Program-made: the position numbers and the translations under genes
In this document: piece after piece, positions 1 through 5,985 of the stretch
Numbering within the stretch: the stretch's first letter is position 1
Layout of the letters: every line of letters begins with the position of its first letter
Notes under the pieces: generated by a model
The model's input: the letters and a program-made list of their open reading frames with translations, nothing else
Told to the model about the DNA's origin: nothing
Databases searched by the model: none
Assembly (NCBI GenBank): GCA_024710825.1
Contig: JANJUA010000053.1
Span: 1 to 13,605, forward strand
From: Solirubrobacteraceae bacterium
GTDB taxonomy: Bacteria; Actinomycetota; Thermoleophilia; Solirubrobacterales; Solirubrobacteraceae
Direction of reading: 5' to 3'
DNA length: 13,605 nt

Positions 1-389
1 GCGTCCGCGGCGAGCATCTCGCGGCGGCGCTCCGGCGCGCGCGTCAGCCGGTGCACGAGCCCGGACCGGTAGCGCTCGACCGGGTCGCGCAGGAGGACGA
101 GGATCTTCGCCTCGGGCGCCGCCCGGCACAGCAGCCGCGGCGTCCAGACGTCGGACATGTACCGGGGCGTCCACTCGCCGGCGACCTGCCCGCGCTTGCG
201 GCGGAACAGCTCGTGATAGCCCGCGATGTCCTCCGCCCGCAGCTCCCACGCCCCGAAGCGGTCGAAGAAGTGCGTCTCCTTCGTCCGTCCGCTCGCCGAC
301 CGGATCTGCGGGTGGGTCAGGAGGCTGCGAAACCACCACGTGGTGCCGGAGCGCTGGGCCCCGACCCCGATGAAGTCCGGTGCCGGCAC
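1..389 (-). CDS. Sulfotransferase, N-terminal part (runs off left edge)
   Basis: This is the 5' part of a PAPS-dependent sulfotransferase, which moves a sulfuryl group from 3'-phosphoadenosine-5'-phosphosulfate to an alcohol or amine acceptor. About 129 residues are in the window. The 5'-phosphosulfate loop is at residues 7-19 (IGVGAQRSGTTWW), followed by KETHFFD at 37-43. The 3'-phosphate motif RDPVERYRSGL is at 101-111, close to the family RDPxxRxxS pattern. I chose GTG at 389 because it sits a few residues before the PAPS loop, as is usual; the frame stays open further upstream but offers no better start, and the ribosome site (AGGGTGG) is weak. It is divergent from the RTX gene across 72 bp. 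The acceptor cannot be told from this part; bacterial relatives often sulfate glycans or lipids. The family call is firm; the start is moderately sure. Confidence 0.85.
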   Translation of the reverse strand, partial: MPAPDFIGVGAQRSGTTWWFRSLLTHPQIRSASGRTKETHFFDRFGAWELRAEDIAGYHELFRRKRGQVAGEWTPRYMSDVWTPRLLCRAAPEAKILVLLRDPVERYRSGLVHRLTRAPERRREMLAAD

Positions 390-412
390 GGCCCGCCACC
401 CTAGTGTCTTCG

Positions 413-436
413 CGTTCGCGCCGACGTTTGCGCCGG
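413..436. repeat. Imperfect 12-nt tandem repeat in divergent promoter gap
   Basis: Two adjacent 12-mers, CGTTCGCGCCGA and CGTTTGCGCCGG, differ at two positions. They lie in the 72-bp gap between the divergent sulfotransferase and RTX genes. They could be a direct-repeat operator or chance in GC-rich DNA; nothing in the sequence settles it. Confidence 0.3.
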
Positions 437-461
437 CGATCCACCGGAAACCCGCAAAGAG

Positions 462-1661
462 ATGCCCCGAAAGAGCCGCCCGTTCCTGTTCGCCCTGCTG
501 CTCGCGCTCGCGCTGCCGGTGGCGCTGGCCGCCGGCAAGTCGGCGACGGGCGACAACGGCCCGAACCGCCTGGTCGGCACCGACGGCCCCGACGTCCTGA
601 ACGGCGACGGCGGCATGGACCGGATCTCCGGTCGCGGCGGTCCCGACCAGCTCTTCGGCGGGACCGGCCACGACCGCATCGCGGGTGGGGCGGGCGACGA
701 CGTGATCGACGGCGGCTCCGGCGACGACCGCCTCTCCGGCGGCTCCGGCGACGACCTCGTCAAGGGCGACTTCGGCCACGACACGATCGACGGCGGCTTC
801 GGCGACGACGTCATCGACTCCGGCGCGGCCCCCGACGAGATCGACGCCGGCCCGGGCGACGACACGGTGCACGCGGGCGGCGCCGGGGACCGCGTGCTCG
901 GCGGCGACGGCAACGACGTCATCCACGCGGACTCGGGCCCTGACGTCATCGACGCCGGGCCCGGCGACGACCAGGTGCACGTCAACAACGGCACGGCGGT
1001 CAGGTCCGTCGACTGCGGGCCGGGCGACGACACGATCTACGTCAACCCGTACGAGAGGCCCGGCGGCATCTCCAACCGCCAGGACCTGCGCAACGGCAAC
1101 ATCCGCAACTGCGAGACGGTGATCGAGCAGGCGCCCGAGGACGACCCGACGCGCGGCGTGCGCTACGTGGGCCGGGCCGAGGGCGCGACGATGGCCGGCA
1201 GCGAGCGCAACGACAACCTGCTCGGCCAGCACGGGTCCGACACCTACTCCGGGCTGGGCGGCGACGACGTCATCTGGGGCGATGCGCGCAAGAGCGACGG
1301 CTCCGGCGGCTCGCGCGACCAGCACGACCGGCTCGACGGCGGCCCCGGCGACGACACGATCTTCGGCGGCCCGGGGACGAACACGATCCTCGGCGGCGAC
1401 GGCGACGACGTCCTCCAGGGCGGCACCCACCGCAACAGGATCTTCGGCGGCCCCGGCAACGACGCGATCCGCCTGCGCTCCGCGCGTTCCAATCGCGTCG
1501 ACGCCGGGCCGGGCGACGACCGCGTCGTAGCGATCGTCGGCAGCGGCTCCGCATCCGTGACCTGCGGGCCCGGTCGCGACACGGTCACGGTGTCGAGCGT
1601 GCGCGCCAACCGCCGCCGGGTGAAGGTGGCGGACGACTGCGAACGCGTCGTGCGCGGCTGA
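462..1661 (+). CDS. Secreted RTX-type calcium-binding protein, two beta-roll blocks
   Basis: This 399-residue protein is probably exported and calcium-binding. Residues 1-23 form a Sec signal peptide (MPRKSR, then a Leu/Ala core, likely cut after ALA). Two runs of GGxGxDxhx nonapeptides, the calcium-binding beta-roll unit of RTX proteins, span about 38-195 and 240-355. Each run is followed by a segment starting CGPG(D/R)DT (Cys185, Cys368) and ending in CE(T/R)V (Cys217, Cys393), so the protein looks like a twofold duplication with a likely disulfide closing each half. The N-terminal signal peptide and the apparent lack of a C-terminal type I secretion signal separate it from classical RTX toxins. 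No catalytic domain is visible, so a structural or adhesive envelope role is an inference. The start is the first ATG before the signal peptide; its ribosome site (AAGAG) is poorly spaced. A palindrome begins 22 nt after the stop. Confidence 0.85.
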   Translation: MPRKSRPFLFALLLALALPVALAAGKSATGDNGPNRLVGTDGPDVLNGDGGMDRISGRGGPDQLFGGTGHDRIAGGAGDDVIDGGSGDDRLSGGSGDDLVKGDFGHDTIDGGFGDDVIDSGAAPDEIDAGPGDDTVHAGGAGDRVLGGDGNDVIHADSGPDVIDAGPGDDQVHVNNGTAVRSVDCGPGDDTIYVNPYERPGGISNRQDLRNGNIRNCETVIEQAPEDDPTRGVRYVGRAEGATMAGSERNDNLLGQHGSDTYSGLGGDDVIWGDARKSDGSGGSRDQHDRLDGGPGDDTIFGGPGTNTILGGDGDDVLQGGTHRNRIFGGPGNDAIRLRSARSNRVDAGPGDDRVVAIVGSGSASVTCGPGRDTVTVSSVRANRRRVKVADDCERVVRG

Positions 1662-1682
1662 GCGGGGGGAGTGCCCGCGTGG

Positions 1683-1701
1683 CTCCGTAGCAACTACGGA
1701 G
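1683..1701. promoter_or_regulatory. Palindromic candidate operator, site 1 (upstream of nirK-like gene)
   Basis: CTCCGTAGCAACTACGGAG has 8-bp arms around a 3-nt centre. The core TCCGTAG-N3-CTACGGA recurs in the gap at 5597-5615, and only there as far as I can see. It lies 131 bp before the nirK-like start codon. Because it also sits just after the RTX stop, it could instead form a short hairpin terminator, but there is no T-run and the second copy does not follow any gene's stop codon. The regulator is unknown; the half-site does not match FNR, DosR or CsoR boxes as I know them. Confidence 0.6.
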
Positions 1702-1732
1702 GGTGGCTCAGCGGTCTCGTGCAGACTCGCCG

Positions 1733-1751
1733 GGGGAAGTACCTCTTCCCC
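1733..1751 (+). other. Hairpin in nirK-like leader region
   Basis: GGGGAAG-TACCT-CTTCCCC is a perfect 7-bp inverted repeat with a 5-nt loop, about 80 bp before the nirK-like start. It could be a second protein-binding site, an mRNA leader hairpin, or the end of the RTX transcript; there is no T-run. I could not identify a convincing -35/-10 pair here to decide whether it is transcribed. Confidence 0.35.
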
Positions 1752-1831
1752 GCAAATGGGCATGTTTTGGGCCGGCATGGTGGCCAATAGAGCGCTAGAA
1801 CCAATGTCACGGAACCTCCATCGGAGACACC

Positions 1832-3025
1832 ATGAACACCACCGGCAGCACCCCACCCGACCACGAGTTCCCTCTCGCCGACACCCGCCCCGAGCCCCGC
1901 CGCCCCGAGCGTCGCCGCCGTGGCGGCCGCGGAGGGATGCTCCTGTCCGCGGCGGCGCTGGCGCTCGCGCTGGCCACCGCCGTCCTGGTGACCTACGTCG
2001 TCCTCACCGACGAGCTCGGCGGCGGCAACGACACCGCGGTAGCGGCGCAGACCGAGCCCGCGTCGTCGGCCGCCACGGGCCACGAGGGGCATGCCGCCAT
2101 GACGGAGGCCCCGGTCGGGGGCGAGACCGTCGAGCCCTTCGAACGCGTCGATCCCAACGTGCCCGCCGTCCCGGCCGGCAAGATCAAGAAGTTCAAGCTC
2201 GACGTCTACGAGCACGTCACCCGCGTGTCGGACGACCTTCAGCCGGCGCGGATCTGGTCCTACGCCGTCAACGGCGTCTTCCATAGGGGCACCGGCGTCT
2301 CGACGCCGATGGTCGTCAACGAGGGCGACCGCGTGGAGATCACGCTGAACAACGGCCTGCAGAAGGAGATGCAGGTCCAGTATCCGCACTCGGTCGACTT
2401 CCACTCCGCCGAGGTCGCCCCGAACCAGGACTACAAGACGATCGGGCCGGGCGAGACCTACACCTTCAGGTTCACCGCCGACCATCCGGGCGTCTTCATG
2501 TACCACTGCGCCACGGACCCCGTCCTGATGCACACGGCGGCCGGCATGTCGGGGATGATGCTCGTCAAGCCGAAGAACCTGGCCCCCGTCGATCGTGAGC
2601 TGTGGATCACGCAGCAGGAGTACTACCTGGGCCCGAAGTCCGGCGACAACGCCGACCTCGCGAAGGCCGAGGCCAAGCAGCCCGACGTGATCGCCTTCAA
2701 CGGCTACGCCAACCAGTACTCGAAGGCGCCGATCGCGGTGAAGCCCCACGAGCGCATCCGGATGTACGTCCTGAACGCCGGGCCGTCGATCTGGACCGCG
2801 TTCCACGTCATCGGCACGGTCTTCGACCGGACCGTGGTCGAGGGCACCGTGGGCCACTCGGTCCAGACGATCAACCTCGCCCCCTCGCAGGGCGGATGGG
2901 TGGAGTTCACCCTCGAGCGCAAGGGCACCTACCCGTTCGTCGACCATGCGTTCGCCGACATGGGCAAGGGCGCAGCGGGCGTGCTGGCGGCGGGAGTCCC
3001 CGCGAAGCCGGGCATGGGACACTGA
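1832..3025 (+). CDS. nirK: Membrane-anchored NirK-type copper nitrite reductase
   Basis: This is a 397-residue two-cupredoxin protein of the copper nitrite reductase family, which reduces nitrite to nitric oxide outside the membrane. After a basic N-terminus, residues 36-58 form one membrane segment. A His/Met-bearing linker follows (GHEGHAAM, 83-90), then cupredoxin domains at about 115-250 and 255-390. The family's copper ligands all appear present: type 1 His186, Cys226, His234, Met239; type 2 His191, His225, His372; and the catalytic pair Asp189 (PHSVDFH) and His325 (FHVIG). The Cys226-x7-His234 loop is one residue shorter than in Alcaligenes NirK and resembles the Gram-positive type as I recall it. 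GGAG lies 5 nt before ATG. A four-helix protein gene follows after 33 nt. No nitric oxide reductase is in the window. A multicopper oxidase of another specificity remains possible; the fold is near certain and nitrite as substrate likely. Confidence 0.82.
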   Translation: MNTTGSTPPDHEFPLADTRPEPRRPERRRRGGRGGMLLSAAALALALATAVLVTYVVLTDELGGGNDTAVAAQTEPASSAATGHEGHAAMTEAPVGGETVEPFERVDPNVPAVPAGKIKKFKLDVYEHVTRVSDDLQPARIWSYAVNGVFHRGTGVSTPMVVNEGDRVEITLNNGLQKEMQVQYPHSVDFHSAEVAPNQDYKTIGPGETYTFRFTADHPGVFMYHCATDPVLMHTAAGMSGMMLVKPKNLAPVDRELWITQQEYYLGPKSGDNADLAKAEAKQPDVIAFNGYANQYSKAPIAVKPHERIRMYVLNAGPSIWTAFHVIGTVFDRTVVEGTVGHSVQTINLAPSQGGWVEFTLERKGTYPFVDHAFADMGKGAAGVLAAGVPAKPGMGH

Positions 3026-3026
3026 C

Positions 3027-3046
3027 GGTGTGAAGGGCTTCACGCC
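3027..3046 (+). other. Intercistronic hairpin just before the copD-like ribosome site
   Basis: GGTGTGAA-GGGC-TTCACGCC forms an 8-bp RNA stem (one G-U pair) with a 4-nt loop. It begins one base after the nirK-like stop codon and ends directly against the AAGGAGGG ribosome site of the next gene. There is no T-run, so it is more likely an RNA-stability or translation element than a terminator. That role is inference. Confidence 0.4.
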
Positions 3047-3058
3047 AAGGAGGGCTCG

Positions 3059-3433
3059 ATGACGTGGGAGGCCGTCCGCTGGCTGCATCTGCTGGCGATG
3101 GCCTTCTTCGTCGGAGGCCAGCTCGTCCTCGTCGCCGCCGTCCTCCCCGCCTTGCGCGGGGAGCAGGATCGCGACCGCCTCCGGGCGGTCGCGCGGCGCT
3201 TCGGGTGGGGCTCGCTGGCCGCGCTCGTCGTCCTGCTGGGGACCGGCGCGGCGATGGCCGACTACGCCTCCCGCTGGGACGACCGCACCCTGCAGATCAA
3301 GCTCACGCTGGTCGCGGTGGCCGGCGGCCTCGTCCTGTGGCACCTGCGCCGGCCGAACCGCCATTGGATCGAGGGCCTGGTGTTCGTCCTCTCGCTCGTG
3401 ATCGTCTGGCTGGGCGTGGCGATCGCCCACTGA
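3059..3433 (+). CDS. CopD-like four-helix membrane protein
   Basis: This 124-residue integral membrane protein has four predicted helices at about 8-28, 50-68, 78-95 and 104-123. The opening WLHLLAMAFFVGGQ, with His10 in the first helix, and KLTLVAVAGG in the third resemble the CopD/DUF2269-like families of small membrane proteins, some of which are tied to copper import or bind haem through helix histidines (here His10, His95, and His102 beside a helix). A strong AAGGAGGG lies 4 nt before ATG, which fixes the start. It follows the copper nitrite reductase-like gene by 33 nt and is almost surely in its operon. Plausible jobs are copper delivery to that enzyme or membrane electron transfer to it; the sequence does not choose between them. 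Confidence 0.75.
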   Translation: MTWEAVRWLHLLAMAFFVGGQLVLVAAVLPALRGEQDRDRLRAVARRFGWGSLAALVVLLGTGAAMADYASRWDDRTLQIKLTLVAVAGGLVLWHLRRPNRHWIEGLVFVLSLVIVWLGVAIAH

Positions 3434-3439
3434 GGCGCA

Positions 3440-3459
3440 GGCGCGCGCCCGCGCGCGCC
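3440..3459. terminator. GC hairpin between convergent genes
   Basis: GGCGCGCG-CCCG-CGCGCGCC is an 8-bp all-GC stem with a 4-nt loop. It occupies the 39-bp gap between the converging stops of the CopD-like gene and the universal stress gene. It lacks a T-run, which is common for terminators in high-GC actinobacteria, and could serve both directions. Confidence 0.5.
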
Positions 3460-3472
3460 GCGCGAACGGACG

Positions 3473-4336
3473 CTACTGCTCGTCGTCGACCCTCGGGGCC
3501 ACGACGACCGGGCACTCCGCGCGGTGGATGAGGCGGTCGGACGTGCTGCCGAGCACGACCCGCTTGGCGGCCCCCCAGCCGCGCGAGCCGCAGACGATCA
3601 GGTCGACCGACGCCGACAGGCGCTCCAGGGCGCGGCTGGCGTGCTCGCTGACCACCTGGCCCTCCGCCGGGACGCGCAGCCCGGCGAGCGCCTCGTCGAG
3701 CGCCTCGCGCGCGGTCGACATCGCGTCCTCCGCGAGCCCCACCCAGCCGTGGAACTCCTCCGGCGCGAGCGGGAACGCCTCGGGCGGCGGGATCGCCGCC
3801 AGCAGGCTCAGCCGGGCGCCGTACGCCTCCGCGGCGCGCTCCGCGAGCGCGAGGGCGGCGCGCGACTCGGGCCGGCCGTCGTAGCCGACGCCGATCGTCG
3901 CCGGCCGGGCCAGCCTGTCGGCGCAGCCCTTGGGCGCCACCGCGACCGGGCACGGCGCGCCGTGCAGGACGGCGCGGGACACGCTGCCCAGGATCGCGCG
4001 CCCGACGCGGCCGCGGTGGCTGGCGCCGACCACCAGCAGGTCGGCCTCGCGCCGCTCGGCCAGCCGCTTGAGACCGCGGGCCGGGCTGATCTCGGGGACG
4101 GCGACCAGCTCCGCCTGGACGCCGGAGGCCTCGGCGGCGGCGGCGAGCTCGCGCTCGGCGTGCTCGGCGAGCGACCTGCGGTAGCCGGCGAACTCCTCGC
4201 CGGCCTCGGGATCGAAGACGTAGGTGCGGGCCAGGATCAGGCCGTCCTGTCCGCCGAGCGCCGTGGCGAGCGCAACCGCGTCGCGCGCCGCCTCCGGTCG
4301 GTCGATGCCGACGATGCGGGTGGGAAATGGGTTCAT
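3473..4336 (-). CDS. Tandem-domain universal stress protein
   Basis: This 287-residue protein has two UspA domains, at about 6-135 and 146-281. Both carry the ATP-binding signature G2xG9xG(S/T)-like run: GASHRGRVGRAILGS at 104-118 and GSRGWGAAKRVVLGS at 250-264, each followed by a (A/E)CPV(A/V)VAP strand. Tandem proteins of this kind bind ATP and are induced by hypoxia, nitric oxide or starvation in other actinobacteria; the biochemical role here is not evident. The frame is open upstream to 4501, but the start is ATG 4336, with GGAAGG about 6 nt before it, because the UspA fold begins at residue 6. That ATG overlaps the stop of the upstream FAD oxidoreductase gene (ATGA), so the two are translationally coupled. 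With the copper nitrite reductase and the shared palindrome nearby, a redox or nitrosative stress role is reasonable. Confidence 0.92.
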   Translation of the reverse strand: MNPFPTRIVGIDRPEAARDAVALATALGGQDGLILARTYVFDPEAGEEFAGYRRSLAEHAERELAAAAEASGVQAELVAVPEISPARGLKRLAERREADLLVVGASHRGRVGRAILGSVSRAVLHGAPCPVAVAPKGCADRLARPATIGVGYDGRPESRAALALAERAAEAYGARLSLLAAIPPPEAFPLAPEEFHGWVGLAEDAMSTAREALDEALAGLRVPAEGQVVSEHASRALERLSASVDLIVCGSRGWGAAKRVVLGSTSDRLIHRAECPVVVAPRVDDEQ

Positions 4337-5547
4337 CGGATCCTTCCGAGGGTGTCCAGGGTGGTCGCGGCCTCCGCGCTGTCGGCCGGCAGGGCAACGT
4401 CCACGTCGAGGGCGGTCGCCGCGGGCGGGGGCTCCCCGCCGGCGTCGTGGGCGCGCAGCCACGGCCCCAGATAGCGCCCGGCGACCTTCGTGGGCGGCCA
4501 CCAGAGCGGCTCGATCGACGCTTCCCCCTCGCCGTCTCCCGCCGCGGCGCGGCGCAGGTAGCGGGCCGTCTCGCCCGTCAGCAGCCGCCCGCGGAGCACG
4601 GGCCGGAACGGCTCGGGAGCCACGTCGGCGCCGGCGCGCGCGGCGATCTGGGTCGCCGCCGCGTCAGCCTGCTGGGTGGCGATGCCGCCCTGCTTGACCG
4701 GGTAGGTGGTGCCGTCGCCCGCCGCCCACACGTCGTCGACGTCCACGACCCGCGCGTGGTCGTCGATGCGGATGAAGCCGTCGGCGTCGCGCGGCACGCC
4801 CGGGATGCGCGGGCCCTGAAGCACCGGCAGCGCGACGATCCGCTCCGCCGTCACCGTGCGGCCGCTCGCGCCGAGCCCGATCACGCCGCCCGTGATCTCG
4901 GCGTCGGCCCCGAGCTCCACCGCGATGCCGGCCGCGGCGAGCAGCGCGGCCACGGGCTCGCTCGCGGCGGCGCCGAACAGCGCCAGCGGCGCCCGCTCCG
5001 GCGTGACCAGCGTGATCCGCACGTCCTCGATCCCCATCGCCCGCACGTCGCGCGCCGTGAGCAGCGCGAGCTCGTACGCCGGCAGCGTCCAGGCGACGCC
5101 GGGAGGCACGACGAACGCGACGCTCTTCGACCAGCCCTCCTCGAGGTCGGCGAGGAGCCCGGCGAGCGCGGTCGGGTCGTGCTCGCCCTGGAAGGTGAGG
5201 ACGTGGCCGTACGCCGCGACGGGGCGGGCGCCCGGCGCCAGGAGCAGCGCGTCGTAGGCCCGCCGGCCGCCGTCGGAGAGGACGACCTCGTGCGCGTCGG
5301 CGTCGACGCGCTGCACCGCCGCGGCCACGACCTCCGCCCCGAGCTGCTGCGCGATCGACGGCAGCGACCGGTGCTTCGCGTGCGTGACCCCGAACGGCTC
5401 GCCGACCGACAGCGGCGTCATGACGAAGTCCGGCCGTGGGCTGACGAGCGTGAGCGCGACGCGCTCGGCCGCCATGTCGCGCAGGGCCAACGCCGCCTCG
5501 ACCGCCGCGACGCCCCCGCCGGCGATCACCACGTTGAGGGGACTCAT
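4333..5547 (-). CDS. Cysteine-free FAD/NAD(P) oxidoreductase (SQR/NDH-2-like fold)
   Basis: This 404-residue flavoprotein belongs to the pyridine nucleotide-disulfide oxidoreductase superfamily. The FAD-binding dinucleotide fold opens at residues 5-21 (VVIAGGGVAAVEAALAL). LLLAPGARP at 101-109 is the usual ATG-like motif, and the second FAD motif with its helix is at 273-298 (VWAAGDG...QGGIATQQA). The layout resembles sulfide:quinone oxidoreductase and type II NADH dehydrogenase, yet I find no cysteine in the whole protein. This excludes an SQR or disulfide-reductase mechanism. The C-terminal WWPPTKVAGRYLGPWL (349-364) could be a membrane-contact or family-specific patch. ATG 5547 has AAGGTGA about 5 nt upstream. 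The stop overlaps the start of the universal stress gene. Electron donor and acceptor are unknown; an NAD(P)H-quinone role is a guess. Confidence 0.85.
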   Translation of the reverse strand: MSPLNVVIAGGGVAAVEAALALRDMAAERVALTLVSPRPDFVMTPLSVGEPFGVTHAKHRSLPSIAQQLGAEVVAAAVQRVDADAHEVVLSDGGRRAYDALLLAPGARPVAAYGHVLTFQGEHDPTALAGLLADLEEGWSKSVAFVVPPGVAWTLPAYELALLTARDVRAMGIEDVRITLVTPERAPLALFGAAASEPVAALLAAAGIAVELGADAEITGGVIGLGASGRTVTAERIVALPVLQGPRIPGVPRDADGFIRIDDHARVVDVDDVWAAGDGTTYPVKQGGIATQQADAAATQIAARAGADVAPEPFRPVLRGRLLTGETARYLRRAAAGDGEGEASIEPLWWPPTKVAGRYLGPWLRAHDAGGEPPPAATALDVDVALPADSAEAATTLDTLGRIR

Positions 5548-5596
5548 GCCGTCACCTTAGGCGAGCGGTGGCGTCAAGGCCCGGGCGACGCGACGG

Positions 5597-5615
5597 ATCC
5601 GTAGTGACTACGGAT
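5597..5615. promoter_or_regulatory. Palindromic candidate operator, site 2 (divergent FAD / small membrane gene gap)
   Basis: ATCCGTAGTGACTACGGAT is a perfect palindrome with 9-bp arms around one central G. It shares TCCGTAG-N2-ACTACGGA with the site at 1683-1701. Its centre is about 59 bp from the FAD oxidoreductase start on one side and 100 bp from the 72-residue membrane protein start on the other, so one regulator could act on both promoters. Confidence 0.65.
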
Positions 5616-5705
5616 GCCGGCCGCGGGACGGTGCGGACGACGCACGGCGGGAGCGGGCGGAAGATCGACGTAGTCAACTCGTCACACGTACCGGGGGGAA
5701 CCGAC

Positions 5706-5924
5706 ATGAGCATCGACGAAATCGACACAGGCCGACACGAGCCCAGCGCCCAGACCCTGCTCCTCTGGATGGCGGTGGCCACGCTCGTCGTCACGCTCGC
5801 CGTCGTCGTGGCGATCGTCTCGATGGGCGTGACCGCCGGCATGTTCGTCGCCTACGGCACGCTGATCGTCGCCGCGTTCGCGGTCTTCGCCTACATCATG
5901 CGGTTCATCGGCCCGGAGGGCTGA
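5706..5924 (+). CDS. Small two-helix membrane protein, unknown function
   Basis: I do not recognise this 72-residue protein. Residues 1-16 are polar and acidic (MSIDEIDTGRHEPSAQ). Two hydrophobic helices follow at about 18-40 and 44-66, joined by a short Gly-containing turn, with a short tail. There are no cysteines, and the single histidine lies outside the helices. The frame is open from 5568, but ATG 5706 is the likely start: it has GGGGGGAA about 5 nt upstream, and the extra N-terminal stretch has the composition of non-coding DNA and would overlap the palindrome at 5597-5615. It is divergent from the FAD oxidoreductase and ends at a strong shared hairpin. By context it may be a small membrane partner in the same redox response. 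Confidence 0.72.
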   Translation: MSIDEIDTGRHEPSAQTLLLWMAVATLVVTLAVVVAIVSMGVTAGMFVAYGTLIVAAFAVFAYIMRFIGPEG

Positions 5925-5949
5925 CCGCGCGGTTCCCTGCCGCCGCGCA

Positions 5950-5981
5950 GCCGGGGGCGGCTCCCCCAAGCCGCCCCCGGC
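5950..5981. terminator. Strong bidirectional hairpin terminator
   Basis: GCCGGGGGCGGCT (5950-5962), loop CCCCCA, and AGCCGCCCCCGGC (5969-5981) make a perfect 13-bp stem. It fills the gap between the converging small membrane protein gene (+) and NHL-repeat gene (-). No T-run follows on either strand, but stem strength and position make a two-way terminator the natural reading. Confidence 0.8.
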
Positions 5982-5985
5982 GCGG

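Noticed and set aside
401..1033. Repetitive Ser/Pro-rich frame antisense to the RTX gene
   Set aside because: The periodicity is the RTX nonapeptide repeat read backwards.
1694..3430. Long open frame opposite the nirK-like and CopD-like genes
   Set aside because: It is rich in Arg, Asp, Gly and His, the usual complement of a GC-rich coding strand, with no recognisable domain, and it runs antisense to two well supported genes.
3440..3459. Alternating GC run as possible Z-DNA or recombination site
   Set aside because: Its position between two converging stops is explained more simply as a terminator stem.
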